A stretch of DNA of 64,000 nt from Harmonia axyridis (GCF_914767665.1 NC_059505.1:28641506-28705505), one strand, 5' to 3'; shown: positions 10,206 through 21,690, counted from the stretch's first letter. A program made the numbers and translations. Notes: generated by a model from the sequence alone, not told the origin.

Positions 10206-10439
10206 GTATTAGCGTAGTTTTCACTTGCCAAGTGTCAAAAGATTCCAGCTCTAAAAGTGACAGCTGGTGAGATAAATGGGGCTATTCAAAATGAAAATAC
10301 TTAGGTGCTGAAAAACCCCCGATAATTTTAAGCCAGGATGGTCTCAAACGATTAGATTTTCGAATAAGATCAGAACTACGAATTCGATAGAGATGAATGC
10401 AATTCTGTATTTAGATGTAGACTAACAGTTTAACTCGCA

Positions 10440-10730
10440 AAAAATATACACCTTTATTTATGGCCAAAATATTCCATGTTGCGAACACAATTGGAAGAAA
10501 GAGTGGCAATTGAAAAATATGGTACAATAATAACTGTCAAAAAGCCAAATGTTGGATACAAAGCTAGAAATCCAAAATTTTCATGAGAGAAGAAGTCAAT
10601 AAATTAATTTGTACATCAGCCTCACACTAGGAATTTTTGATAAGGAATGTTGCTTCATTAGTCAGACTGAGAGGAGCTTGAAGAAATGGTGAGTTTATCA
10701 AAATATCCATAGACGATGTCTATATTATGG
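10440..10730 (+). repeat. Duplicated segment A, left part
   Basis: This segment aligns with 50480-50740. Shared landmarks are TATGGCCAAA-TATTCCAT, CAATTGAAA, TACGGTA/TATGGTA, CAGCCTCACACTAGGAATTTTTGAT against CAGACAAGGAATTTTTGAT, and AGGAGCTTG. Both copies translate in places to a similar peptide (around EKYGTIITVKKP in A) but are riddled with stops. I do not recognise the family. The segment continues beyond the hAT-type insertion at 10739-11610. Confidence 0.6.
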
Positions 10731-10738
10731 AAAACAAG

Positions 10739-11610
10739 TAGGGATCACGGCTTGGCTTGATTTTTAAGCTACTTGGCTTGAGCTTGACTTGATTTCAAGT
10801 CAAACTCAAGTCAAGTAGAAGTTTTTCAATCACAAGTCAAGCATTTATTTATCAAGTAGGTACTTGAATCACTTTAAGCTTCTTGATTTTTAGCAGTTTT
10901 ATTGTGTAGTGTTACATAATTGAAAAAATGATGAAATGAGAAGGAACCTTGCAGAAAACACTTCAATTTATCAAAATTATTGTATAAAATAACCGAAAAT
11001 ATCAATTTTTTTGAAATAGAAACATAAATTGAATCACTATAAATCATAACAAAATGAAAAATTATAAGAAAATAAAGTTTCATTGAGAAGGTTTTCTTTG
11101 ATTTCATAATTTTCCATCCAGGATCTAAGACACATAAGGCATCTTGCAGATTTGTCGCCTACCTATTGCGAGTTTTTGTAACTGTAAGAGCAGCTCTGAA
11201 GAATTGTCTTTCAACTGGAGCTAGAACTGGCGTTGATAAAAAATCCTTGTTTGGTCATTTTGTCCAAGTTTGAAAAGATATTTCTGAAACTACCAAAATC
11301 TACCAATAGAATTCATAGAAATGTGAAAAAACTACTAATAAAGTCACACTGGCAAATGCTTCGGTCTCTCGGCGCTCGAGGAATCCCCTTATTCAGTCTA
11401 AGCGCGCACGAGTGACGAGATTGCAGAAATATATGCCGTGCGACGCGTGTATATCAATTTCAAGTAATATTAAGTAGCTTGATATCAAGTCAAGCAATAA
11501 ATATCTAAAATCAAGTCAAGTCAAGCTCAAGTATGTAATTTTTCACGGGCTTGATTTTCAAGTCAAGTAGTTGTTTAAAATGTAAAGCTACTTGGCTTGA
11601 TGAATCCCTA
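10739..11610 (+). mobile_element. 872-bp non-autonomous hAT-type element, copy A
   Basis: It begins TAGGGATCACGG and ends TTGATGAATCCCTA, flanked by perfect 8-bp duplications AAAACAAG (10731-10738 and 11611-11618). The 8-bp duplication and the TAGGG- ends match the hAT superfamily (for comparison, Ac ends are TAGGGATG-like). Both ends carry clustered subterminal CAAGTCAAG/CTTGGCTTGA repeats, as expected for transposase binding. A core at about 11140-11450, shared by copies B-E, keeps a partly open plus-strand frame (for example KIFLKLPKSTNRIHRNVKKL) that might be a transposase C-terminal relic. No active transposase is present. The empty site is preserved in duplicated segment B near 50743-50750. 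Confidence 0.9.
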
Positions 11611-11618
11611 AAAACAAG

Positions 11619-12330
11619 ATAACTGTGCCTTTTCCAGACACAAAAATTCACAGGATGAGATAGTTTGCAGTCGTGTCTAATAAACATTACATTGACCTAG
11701 TGATATTATTAAAAAAATATTAAACCTTGCCACCATCTCATATTGCACACAGTAGACTCTTAATATATAGAAAAGATACATCAACAATTCAACTTCGTGG
11801 TATTCACTTCCTTTCAAAAATTCCTGAGAAAATTGCTAGATATCTTAATCTCACAAATGCAAGCTTGTCATTGTACGAGAGGTTGTCAGTAACATTTCTT
11901 GTCAACGCTTATTGTGAAATCTTAGATCATCAAGAGCTGCGTGGATGGGATCAAATAAGGATACCAGAGGCTTTTCAAAATAAAATCTGACAAAAACGAA
12001 TGCAGTTGCGTTTCGATAAGGAATTTCCCAAAACTATAGAGTGTTGATAACAGATCAGTTTCAGTCATCATATATATGAAATGATGAAGGATCGCGTGAA
12101 GAGAGCAAGTGGCACTTGGAAGTACAGAGTTCTGAATCATCCAAAATCAGTATAGCAATATGTTGAAAGAATACCTGGCAATGAATAACAAATGAATCAC
12201 CATCACTTATGGAGAATGTCAACAGATTGAAATTAATGTTATCAATAAAAAGTCATTGTCATTATATGAAGGTAACTCTAGTCTTATGAATTGGTTAACT
12301 AATGAGTAAGTAATTAAAAACTGAATAATT
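11619..12330 (+). repeat. Duplicated segment A, right part
   Basis: This is homologous to about 50750-51840. Shared landmarks include TATTATTAAAAAAATAT, GAAAATTGC-AGATATCTTAATCTC, AATCTGAC and CAGTTTCAGTCATCA. An 87-codon frame (11727-11990, MPPSHIAHSRLLIYRKDTS...) overlaps the alignment and contains PEKIARYLNLTNASLSLYE. Its partner in segment B has the same KIARYLNL core but broken frames. This is an unrecognised decayed gene or transposon coding region. Confidence 0.55.
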
Positions 12331-12339
12331 TGTTCATTT

Positions 12340-14380
12340 GCTTCAATATTATGTTCCTCATCATAAAGAAAATACTACTTAGAAACATAAAAAGGATAAT
12401 AATAATTTATGATACGTTCAAAAAATATTATTACTTCTTTGATTTGACATAAACTTACAGTTGGCAAAAACATTTCCAGGTATTCATTAATGCATTTGAT
12501 GGAATCTTTTTGAACATATAAATGATTCGCTGGTAATTTGTTAAAGTGAAATTCATTGTAAGATTGAGGATACTGGTACCCAACACTTTCCTTAAAGAAA
12601 TAAGTAGTTTCCGATCATCGAGAATACATAACATGACAGATGTACAACATCTTCACCACTCTTTCCTTTGTTCGCCCAAAACTTCATGCAAAATTCATAT
12701 CCTCAAGCATGACTTATAGGCAAGAGAGGTAGTAAGCGTATCAAACAACCTCCCAAACAAAGAACCCATACCATCACCCATTACCAAATTTAGCATTTTA
12801 CATAAAAAGCCACTCAACCAATCATGTCATCAAAAACGGATGTAATAAATGTCTCGAATCCGACAACTCGATGTAAAATTACCGAAATTTCGTGCGACGA
12901 TTTGAATAGAATAGAAGCCACAAAAGATATCCTGGAGGTAACTTAATTGAGGCGTTCTGTAGAAGAAAAATCCGCAATCTTTATGGCATCCCAGGTCTTT
13001 GTGTCTTGCGGAATAATGGGAAAAGAGTTTTATTGGCCTCTTCGTTATTTCCTGACACCAAGAAAGTATTCAATTACCTCGTTCTTTCTCTTTTGACGCC
13101 GTTGAGCGGATGTAATAGGTTGTGGAAGGCTTTGATAGGTTATTTCTTTCTGTTGGAGGTTCCGTGGTTCTGTTCAATTGAGTGAAGATGACGGGTATCT
13201 ATCAATAGCTATCAATGAGAGGGAATCTTCTGAAGTTTTGGGGTGAATTTAGGGTGAATTGATCTATTACAGAAGGGCTATTGAAATTTTTGGTTTTATA
13301 CTGCTAGTTGAGGTTTTTGGACAATACATTGAGTTTTTGTTATGTCTGTATAGAAAGAATGTTTGGACGCTTAATAATCCAAAATGAAACAATTTTAGCC
13401 CTTTATATTTCATGTGGATATAATCATTATATCAGAAAACTTGTTATTTTAAATTTGAAAAGAGAAAAAAGGAGTTCGGAACCATGGTGAATGTTTGACC
13501 ATACTGTTCGTGGTGCAAGATGCAGTTTTATTTTCGATTTGAAGTGAACAAATTGTTTTCATTCTCTTTGAATAAGTGAACATAGATCAAGAAATTACTC
13601 ATCGGGGTTTTTTTTTGTTCTCCATTGTGCTTTTCTTTTTGTCGTTTATCGGTTAGTCTAATAATTTTTGCCAATAGTTTCTGAAAATTATACATTTTTT
13701 GATCGTTTGGAGAACATGAATGGATATTTATCTTTGTAAACTCCATAAATATTTTGACATGAAGATATGATAATAATAATGAATTTCACAAAGATTTACA
13801 CACAAACTTGCTTAGAGAAATTATTGAATGAATTGCTGGAATGTGTATCATAGGAAATTAAGATATAGATTAATGCTCATCAACACAAAAACATAACTAC
13901 GCATCAAATCATTCAAAAACATCTCTTGCATAGATTTAAGGTTAGAAATTGTCGAGTTTTATTATACCACCAAATAAAAACAATAGTTTTTTGTGTATTA
14001 GAAGTACTATTTTTCGTATCGAGCGTATTTACGTTAGTTTCGAAAAATATAGTTTCGCAACTTGTTCACACATTTTTTTCTCTAATATATACTGAATAAA
14101 CTGCGACTATTTGAATCTCAAGTACACAAAAAGATTCCTTGCATATTTTTTTGAATCGTCTAGTGAATTCGGAGATCCATATTTCTTACTTCGTTGCTAT
14201 GGAAGCAAATATTGTTTAGGGTCATGCATAGAGTAGGTTATAAACATTGATAGAAGAATATACGCAATTTTTATATGTCCCCAACACGGTTGGATTACGT
14301 TGTCGGATTGTGATATACTTTCAAATCTACAATTTACCATATCGTTATGAATGTATATTATATTGAATGAATTATTTTTA
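12340..14380. other. No gene seen; GC-richer 12890-13150
   Basis: Mostly AT-rich. The stretch 12890-13150 is richer in GC and non-repetitive without an open frame, so it is a candidate conserved non-coding element. I see no transposon signature. Confidence 0.35.
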
Positions 14381-14381
14381 T

Positions 14382-14790
14382 TTGAGTGATTTGTGATTAA
14401 ATATGCAAATTTCAATATTTGAAATTCGATATTTTTCCTAATTGACGAATTCATAATAAGCAGAATATTCATTATTTTCTGTATCTACCTGCTGAAATCC
14501 AAGGTTTGGCAACTTTTGCTCTCCTAGTGTCAACTGTTGTTTCATGTCGTTTGTCGCGCTCGAAGTTTGTTTTCTGATATATTTCGGTTTTATTTCAATA
14601 TTATTTGAGTTAATATGGAACATTGAACCACCATAAGGACATAAGAAGTGCGTTATTTGTTGAGAAACTCACGAATTGAGTGGAATATCGTATCACTGAT
14701 ATGTTTTCATTTCCGCGCGCTTCATGCCAAAAATGATACTTCATGTTGAGGACAAAATTTGCTTACTGAAAATGACATATGCTCCCTCTG
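14382..14790 (+). repeat. Repeat R, copy 1
   Basis: This is homologous, in inverted orientation, to about 29930-30360. Landmarks are CGATATTTTTCCTAATTG, GTATCTACCTGCTG-AATCCAAG, GCGCTCGAAGTTTGTTTTCTG, ACATAAGAAGTG and GACAAAATTTGCTTACTGAAAA. Neither copy has a convincing reading frame or clear ends. It is an unclassified interspersed repeat. Confidence 0.7.
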
Positions 14791-16377
14791 TCTATGTTTA
14801 ATACTCTGAGGTGTCATGTTTCGTGTTTTTGGTTGTCAAAATGGGTGGCAAATCGTAACCTCTTTTTTTACATTAAAAAGTAGGTATACATCTTTACTGG
14901 TTTTTTGAAACGCCATTCTGAAGGTTACCAGTGAACTTTGCCTATTCACTGAAAAAAGCTTCCGTTGAGCAACATTCAATGAAGCATTAATCTTTGAAGT
15001 TGCTGAAGCTTGTGAAAAATGGCATATACATTTTGGGTAGAAAATGTAGTACTTATGGTATTTTGGATAGAGTTTGCTAATGTGACCATTCCAGCACAAG
15101 TAAGAAAGTAAGTTGAGAGTTTGCTTTAACCACTGGAGCTTTTAATAGTAAAATTGAATCGTAATCATAAGGAAATAATATGTTTTGCTAAGGTCGTCAA
15201 ATTTTAAATATGACAGATTTTTGTCAAATATTTGAATGGGAAAAGTATTAAGACATTCGGAAATTTGTCGAAAATTATCGCTCACTTTTTAATGTTTCAA
15301 ATCCTTGTTTGTATCCTAGTCACTGTTTTCGTTGGTCATCGACTATTCTCCTCTTTTGAATCTCATTTGCGGAGAATCTAATAGCATGGGGGATGGAAGT
15401 CTGATGAAGTTGCAGAGGGTTTTGAGGAGAAATCCATAATTAATAAACAAAAGATTCCACAAATGTCCTTGGAGGAAATTAAATGGAAAATACGCAAATC
15501 AATGCTGAACAGAAAACTATGAAGTCAACATCATTAATTGTTTCAATATTGTCATTGATAATAATTTTTTTCAATCACGTGTTGAATTAATAAAATTTAT
15601 GAATCTTCTTTACATGTGTAGGACATCAAATTTAATGACAATAAAAAGATAATTCAATAACTAAGTAAGTTAGTATTATGAACTTTTTGCAAATTTAAAT
15701 TGCGTAATAGTAAATGACTCTGTCTCCCTCGAAAGTTTCCAGGGGTTTATACTCGGAAATAATAAACTCCCATTTTCGTGATGTCTTGTTCCAGAAACGA
15801 CAAAGCCGCCTCATTTCAGCGAATTATGTATAAATTAACAACGTTCTAATTTCGCAAGAAAGTCGAATCCTATAGCCAATGATTACCAGCTAGCTTTTAT
15901 CGGAACATTAGAACGTTGTCCCAGCAACAAATTCGATTATCGAATTATTATAATAACTGCTGAAAATTATAGTAGTCCGTCGTCGTTCTATTCTTCGAAA
16001 TGGACGTTGTTGCGAAAATATCAAGTTTACCTTCACTGGCCATATGTTTGACCGCTTCCTGGACTTAATGCGCACCTCATTTCGATCTGATATGGGGAAC
16101 ATTCAGACGATTTTCCATAAAAGAAAAATAAAAGTTTTTGATATATGACTCACATGCAGGAAATTAAAAGTCGTTGTAATATTTGCATCTTTGCGAATAA
16201 TAATTCAATATAATCGACATTTAATTTTATATACGAATACATAATTTAATGTGATATATCCTCTGTTCAACATCAATATGAGGTACGTACCAATAATCAA
16301 GTGATGGTTGGCATTTTATTTTTCTTCTAATTTTGACGTATGAAGTGACACTTTTCAAGTCTTAGTTTCCGTAACTA
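14791..16377. other. No gene seen; small hairpin 15838-15918
   Basis: AT-rich and unassigned. ACAACGTTCTAAT (near 15838) and its complement ATTAGAACGTTGT (near 15906) form a 13-bp stem around a loop of about 55 bp. It is not clearly a mobile element. Confidence 0.35.
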
Positions 16378-16417
16378 GTTATCGAAAAAGAAAATTTCAA
16401 TATCGTCGTTGAAATAG

Positions 16418-16805
16418 TAATTTACGTAACAAGTCCGGAAAATAGGGTTTTTTGGACGAATAGACAAAATTCCAGGACGAGCGTAAGCGAGTCCTGGAAG
16501 TCTGTGAGTCCAAAAAAACCATTTTCGGGCGTGTTGCGTACAATATTTTTTCGGCAACCATGTAAAATATCACTATCGCTGCTGCTTTCCATATTTTATT
16601 GCGATTGGGATCAAAAAACATGCAAATTTTTGACAACTAATTTCATATGAACTGTCAGCCGTTATCTCGGTTGCTATGGATTCTATGATTCTTTTCCGGC
16701 CTAGTCCGGGAAGTACGTACTTTCCGGACTAGGCCGGGAAATGCTACTTTCTCAGAGAAGAAGCGTCCGGGAAGTGAGCACTTCCCGGACGGTTGCCGAA
16801 AAAGT
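16418..16805 (-). mobile_element. GC-palindrome repeat K, copy 1
   Basis: An inverted-repeat unit (about 16436-16550) places GGAAAATAGGG and TTTTTTGGAC arms around TCCAGGAC/GTCCTGGA and a loop GAGCGTAAGCGAG. Further right lie stacked GC-rich palindromes (CCGGGAAGTACGTAC, GAAGTGAGCACTTC). Copies in the other orientation lie at 52280-52733 and 52800-53065. Open frames across it are translations of the palindrome and are shared only because the DNA is repeated. Confidence 0.75.
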
Positions 16806-17181
16806 ATATTTTTCTATTAATTGCGGAAAATACAGACTAAATGTACAGGTTTATCCATGTCGTGGTCCGGATTTCACTGTCATGTTTCAATGACATACGT
16901 CTAAGATGTTTAAAACACTTGTGTGCTCACTTACACTTAAAAAACCCAAATATTGAAGTTGCGACTTTTGAAGGGCTCAACTTTCTTGGAATTTAATGGT
17001 ATTGTTTATTGTTTCGTACAGTTAACGTACAAAATATGACCCATCAAAAATTACTTGGGGAGTCGTAATTATATTATAATGTAAGAAACATCTTAACATT
17101 TGAAGTCAGACTAGCAAAGAACAAATAGTGCGTGAACAAAACAGTATACACCTATACATATGTATACAATTGACAAATATT
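16806..17181. other. No gene seen
   Basis: AT-rich spacer with no recognisable feature. Confidence 0.4.
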
Positions 17182-17504
17182 TCAGCATAATGGATCTGAG
17201 AAGTGTTCCTCCAGGCTGTAGTAGGCCTTACCTACCAGCTCATTCTTGAGCAAATTCGGCAGTCGTCTGTTGTTCAAAGGTTTGTATTTTCCTGGCAATT
17301 CATTATATAATTTCATTGCCAGGTGATTCACACTTAGTTGTGTTACCTCGAGCCTATGGTACTGGATGATGAACCTGTTCGCATTTCTGGTATCATAAGA
17401 ATGATTGAAATTATTCTTTCTTCATTTCGGATGTGAACAAAAGTGACGCAGGCAAGAATGTAAAGAGATGTCAGTGCAAGAATATATTCTTGCCTAAACA
17501 ATGG
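17182..17504 (-). pseudogene. LINE polymerase C-terminal remnant (part 2, beyond gypsy insertion)
   Basis: The minus strand continues the LINE reverse-transcriptase tail that is cut at 22009 by the gypsy element. Immediately after the junction the frame reads FRQEYILALTSLYILACVTF. After one frameshift it reads YDTRNANRFIIQYHRLEV and then NHLAMKLYNELPGKYKPL, ending SLEEHFSDPLC before a TGA at 17182-17184. Such His-x-x-x-Thr-Arg and small hydrophobic tail blocks are typical of CR1/jockey-group polymerase C-termini. It is non-functional. Confidence 0.75.
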
Positions 17505-17724
17505 TGTTGTGTACGTAGTAATAAATTGCGGTGGAACTGCTTAAAATTCTTTATTGAAAGAAATATGAAAATGTATATCACTGAACATATGCGTTCTATC
17601 TTCATACGAGAATTGAACTGATCAAAACGGAAATCTCCCAGACCACACATAACTTGCGCACTAACAACATATGCGCCTAAGAAAACCCCGGGAAATACAA
17701 ACAATTTAAATACATGATACAACA
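17505..17724 (-). repeat. Gypsy 3' LTR
   Basis: 220 bp, beginning TGTTGTGTACG and ending GATACAACA on the plus strand. It is identical to the other LTR except T at 17715. For the minus-strand element this is the 3' LTR. An AATAAA-like signal (reverse of TTTATT) lies in the LTR near 17550. Confidence 0.95.
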
Positions 17725-17735
17725 TTCCTCCCTCT
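17725..17735 (-). promoter_or_regulatory. Polypurine tract of the gypsy element
   Basis: The minus strand reads AGAGGGAGGAA directly against the 3' LTR. A purine tract here is the expected primer for plus-strand DNA synthesis. Confidence 0.85.
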
Positions 17736-17742
17736 GTAGGAG

Positions 17743-20700
17743 TTAAGTACAATTTTCAATTCCCAATCGTGAGGGTGCTTTACGCAATCGTGTAGATCTC
17801 CTTAGGGTACAAGCGTCATCTGGAATTTCTGGTTTTAGTGGTACACCATCTGGTTTAATTTCTTTATTTTGGACAACATTTCCGTCCAAAGTATTTTGCT
17901 TTTCAGCAACATAATCATTGTCATTATTTTTCGCTGAAGGCAATATCGTAGGAAGCTCAATAAATGTGTTAGATGGTGTGTTGCTAATTTTCAAAGGTGT
18001 GTCCTCACCCATGGAACGCATTTGATCGACATGGCGCTTCCAAACTCGAGAATCATCCAATTCGATTAAATAAATTAAACTTCCCAACTTCTTTCTCACA
18101 GTACCAAACTGCCATTTATCGAACCCCAGGTATTCCCTAACCATGACTCTTTCCCCCTCTCTGAAAACTCTAAAATCAGTATTTTTAGAAATATTTAGTT
18201 CGTATTTTTTTTGAGGCAAAATTAAATCAATTCTTGTTCGAATATCCCTACCAAACATAAGATAAGAAGGACTCACTCCGGTAATGGTGTGAGGCATTTT
18301 TCGGTAATTAATAAGAAATTTAGACAAATTCAATTCGATGTCTCTCTCATTTTGTCCCAGAGTTTTTAAAACACCCTTGAAAGACTGAACATATCGTTCT
18401 GCTAATCCATTTGTAGCAGGATGATATGGAGGTGAGAACTTGTGAAAAATTCCATTCTCTCTCAAAAAATTCTTGAATTCAAAGGACGTAAAAGTGGGTC
18501 CATTATCGCTAACTAAGACAGCTGGTAGACCAAAAGTACTGAAAATTTTTCGAAGTAGAGGTATTGTAGTATGAACTGTCATATTTTTGACAACATGTAT
18601 TTCCGGCCAACGAGTATATGAATCAACTAAAATAAAAAAGTAACGATTCATGAAAGGTCCGGCAAAGTCAATATGTACTCTTTCGAATGGTTTACTTGTC
18701 TTTTCCCATGGATGAAATGGAAATTTAGCGGGATTATTTTTAAATTTATTACATTCAGAACAGTTTTTAATTTTATTTTCAATATCGACTGATATTCCAG
18801 GCCACCAACAGTAACCTCTAGCCAATTGTTTCGTCTTAATTATACCAGAATGTGTTGAGTGAAGCTCATTCAAAATTTTTGGACGTAAAGATTGTGGTAT
18901 AACAACTGTTTGTCCACGGAACAAGCAGCCTTGCTGTAAGGAAAACTCAGATTGTTCGACATTGAAGCGATCCTTTTTGGATACTTGTTTACCTAGGCGT
19001 AAAGATTTTATTAATTTGGAAAAACTGCGCTCTTTCGAAGACTCAATTCGTAATTCTTCGAAAGTGACAGGTAAATTTTGTATTTGATATATTTCAAATG
19101 CATCAGATTCATCGTACATATTAATTTGCTTCGAGTTTGTAGGTAATCTGGACATAGCGTCCGCATTTGAATGTTCTTTTGAATTTTTGTATTTAATATC
19201 GTACTGAAATGTTTGCAAAAATAATGCATAATGTTGCATTCTTGTGGTAGACAAAGTTGGAAGATGTTTTGATGGTGAAAAAATTTGGATAAGAGGCTTA
19301 TGATCTGTATACAGGGTGAAACGTCTACCATAAAGGTAATAAAAGAATTTCTTGACACCAAAAATAATGCTATATGCTTCTTTATCAATTTGTGAATATT
19401 TTTGTTGAACTGTCGATAAAACTTGTGAAGCGAATTGAATAGGTCTTTCAGTACCATCTGGATAAACATGTGAAAGTACTGCGCCAACCGCATAGGGACT
19501 GGCATCAGTAGCCAAAATTAATGTTAACTGAGGATCGAAATGAGCCAATACTCGATCGGAACTAATTTCTTTCTTGACAGTATCGAATGCTCTTTGGCAT
19601 TTAATGTCCCATTTGAAATCTACACCTTCTTTTAATAAATTGTATATAGGGTATAATTTTGAACTAAGATTTTCTAAAAATCTTCCGTAATAATTGATTA
19701 AACCTGTAAAAGCCCTGACTTCAGTTTTATTAGTAGGTATTTTTGCGTTTTGGATTGCATCCATTTTCTTTTTCGCTTTATGTATGCCCGACCTATCTAT
19801 AACATAGCCGCAATATTCTATTTTATCTTTCATAAATTCGCATTTTTCGTAATTAATTCTTATATTATGATCTGAAAGTCTGCATAAAACTTTTTCCAGT
19901 CTCTCGAAATGTGTATTATCATCAGGGGCTGTTATCTTGATGTCATCTAAAAATACTGAGACACCGGGTATATCTTTCAGCAAATTTTCTATCAGGCGTT
20001 GCCAAATAGCAGGCGCACTAGCAACCCCATACATTAATCGAGTACATTGAAAAAGTCCTTTAGGTGTACTTAATGTTAAAAATTTTTGATCATCCGGATG
20101 TACTTCTAATTGTAAATAGGCCTGTTGTAAATCTAATTTCGTGAACTTATCTCCCCCAGCCATAGTGGAAAATAAATTTTCGATGGAAGGTAGAGGATAC
20201 TCATCTATAATGAGGTTTGGATTTAAGGTTATTTTGAAATCACCACAAATGCGAATTTTCCCATTAGCTTTTACAACCGGTACAATGGGTGTAGCCCACT
20301 CAGAACGCATGACTTTTACTAAAATTCCTTCCTTTTCTAAATTCAACAATTCTTCTTCCACTTTGGATTGTAAAGCGAATGGAATCTTTCTAGCTCTGAT
20401 GAAAACAGGTGTTGCATTATTTTTCAATTTAAGATGAGCTTGAATATTAAGAATTTTACCCATTGATTTTTCCAAAACTATTGGGTATTTTTGTAAAATA
20501 TTTTCAGGTGTATTCATAACGGAAATTTGATTAATATTTTGTAATTTAATGTTCAATTGACGTATCCACTCACGGCCTAAAATAGGTTTTCGATCGGTAT
20601 TAACAATGTATAAATTCAAAATGTGAGTTTCAGTTTCATAAATGCAACCCACCCTTGAATAGCCCACAACATCTAACACTTTCTTGCAGTAAGTGACTAG

Positions 20701-21690
20701 TTTTAAATCAGTTTTTTTAATTTGTAAAGTAGGAAAGAAATTTTTGAACATAGAATAACTCATTATACTTACAGCAGCTCCACTGTCTACTTCAAAAATT
20801 AAAATTTTACCTTCAATTTTAATTTTGACCATAAATTTTTCCCTGTAATCGATATGTTCGGATTCAATAGAAAATAGTTCTTCAATTTGATTTGTACTTT
20901 CTGTATTTTTACTTTTGAAACAAACCTTTCCCAGATGACCCTTGACCTTGCATTTGGAGCAAATAGTGGTAATGTGCTTGCATTTATTTGCAAAATGTGT
21001 GGGAGATCCGCACCTGTAACAATAATTTTTAAAATTAACATTTTTGGAATTATTTGATGAAGACTTTGCAAAAGCCCTTTTAGATGAAAATCGGTCATTA
21101 TTGCCTTTTTCACACTTAACACTGTTTACACTTGCACTTGCCACATTGCTTCTGTGTAGTTGTGCCGCATCTCTTGCTGATGTTTCCATACTGATAGCTA
21201 CTTCTAGAGCCCTCTCTATAGTCAGGTCCTTCATTTCCAACAAACGACTTTGAATATTTTGTGTTCTCAGGCCAAACACGAATTGATTTCTCAATGCTTT
21301 CTTAAGATAATCACCAAATTTGCAGGTCGTAGCTAAACGTTGCAAAGTAGTTAAGTATTGTTGAACACTTTCCCCTTCATTCTGTTTCCTTTGTAAGAAT
21401 CGAAAGTTTTCTGCAATTTCTAATGGTTCAGGATTGTAATGTTGTTTCATTTCCTTAATTAGGTCATTGTATTCCATATTATTTGGATTTTCAGGTGATA
21501 CTTTGTCGCAGAGAACATCGTAGGCATCAGGTCCCATGTAATGTAATAAGTATGCAGCCTTTTTCTCATTAGGAACCAGGAAAACTTCGAAGGCACTTTC
21601 CAAGCGCATTAACCAACGGTCGAATTTCTTTGAAACATCGTATGTTTCGATTGAAAACACTGTATGTATTGAATGTGTAGGAGCAGACAT
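17743..21690 (-). CDS. gag-pol: Gag-Pol polyprotein of the gypsy element
   Basis: An intact 1315-residue frame. Gag occupies about residues 20-200, followed by two CCHC zinc knuckles (C224-C237, C244-C257) that bind RNA. The aspartic protease motif is VDSGA with Asp302. Reverse transcriptase has its first catalytic Asp at 520 and the FLDD box at 580-583. RNase H shows Asp729, Glu771 and Asp796. Integrase has the His-His-Cys-Cys finger (His944, His947, Cys977, Cys980) and catalytic Asp1008, Asp1062, Glu1098 with DDX35E spacing; a C-terminal domain follows at about 1170-1225. All catalytic residues seen are present and no stop or frameshift occurs. Gag and Pol are fused in one frame, so no frameshift signal is needed. 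The start ATG at 21688-21690 lies about 100 bp inside the 5' LTR edge. No chromodomain or envelope is visible. The element is probably competent for movement. Confidence 0.97.
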   Translation of the reverse strand: MSAPTHSIHTVFSIETYDVSKKFDRWLMRLESAFEVFLVPNEKKAAYLLHYMGPDAYDVLCDKVSPENPNNMEYNDLIKEMKQHYNPEPLEIAENFRFLQRKQNEGESVQQYLTTLQRLATTCKFGDYLKKALRNQFVFGLRTQNIQSRLLEMKDLTIERALEVAISMETSARDAAQLHRSNVASASVNSVKCEKGNNDRFSSKRAFAKSSSNNSKNVNFKNYCYRCGSPTHFANKCKHITTICSKCKVKGHLGKVCFKSKNTESTNQIEELFSIESEHIDYREKFMVKIKIEGKILIFEVDSGAAVSIMSYSMFKNFFPTLQIKKTDLKLVTYCKKVLDVVGYSRVGCIYETETHILNLYIVNTDRKPILGREWIRQLNIKLQNINQISVMNTPENILQKYPIVLEKSMGKILNIQAHLKLKNNATPVFIRARKIPFALQSKVEEELLNLEKEGILVKVMRSEWATPIVPVVKANGKIRICGDFKITLNPNLIIDEYPLPSIENLFSTMAGGDKFTKLDLQQAYLQLEVHPDDQKFLTLSTPKGLFQCTRLMYGVASAPAIWQRLIENLLKDIPGVSVFLDDIKITAPDDNTHFERLEKVLCRLSDHNIRINYEKCEFMKDKIEYCGYVIDRSGIHKAKKKMDAIQNAKIPTNKTEVRAFTGLINYYGRFLENLSSKLYPIYNLLKEGVDFKWDIKCQRAFDTVKKEISSDRVLAHFDPQLTLILATDASPYAVGAVLSHVYPDGTERPIQFASQVLSTVQQKYSQIDKEAYSIIFGVKKFFYYLYGRRFTLYTDHKPLIQIFSPSKHLPTLSTTRMQHYALFLQTFQYDIKYKNSKEHSNADAMSRLPTNSKQINMYDESDAFEIYQIQNLPVTFEELRIESSKERSFSKLIKSLRLGKQVSKKDRFNVEQSEFSLQQGCLFRGQTVVIPQSLRPKILNELHSTHSGIIKTKQLARGYCWWPGISVDIENKIKNCSECNKFKNNPAKFPFHPWEKTSKPFERVHIDFAGPFMNRYFFILVDSYTRWPEIHVVKNMTVHTTIPLLRKIFSTFGLPAVLVSDNGPTFTSFEFKNFLRENGIFHKFSPPYHPATNGLAERYVQSFKGVLKTLGQNERDIELNLSKFLINYRKMPHTITGVSPSYLMFGRDIRTRIDLILPQKKYELNISKNTDFRVFREGERVMVREYLGFDKWQFGTVRKKLGSLIYLIELDDSRVWKRHVDQMRSMGEDTPLKISNTPSNTFIELPTILPSAKNNDNDYVAEKQNTLDGNVVQNKEIKPDGVPLKPEIPDDACTLRRSTRLRKAPSRLGIENCT

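Noticed and set aside
19011..19505. 164-codon minus-strand frame inside the gypsy element
   Set aside because: Out-of-frame shadow of gag-pol.
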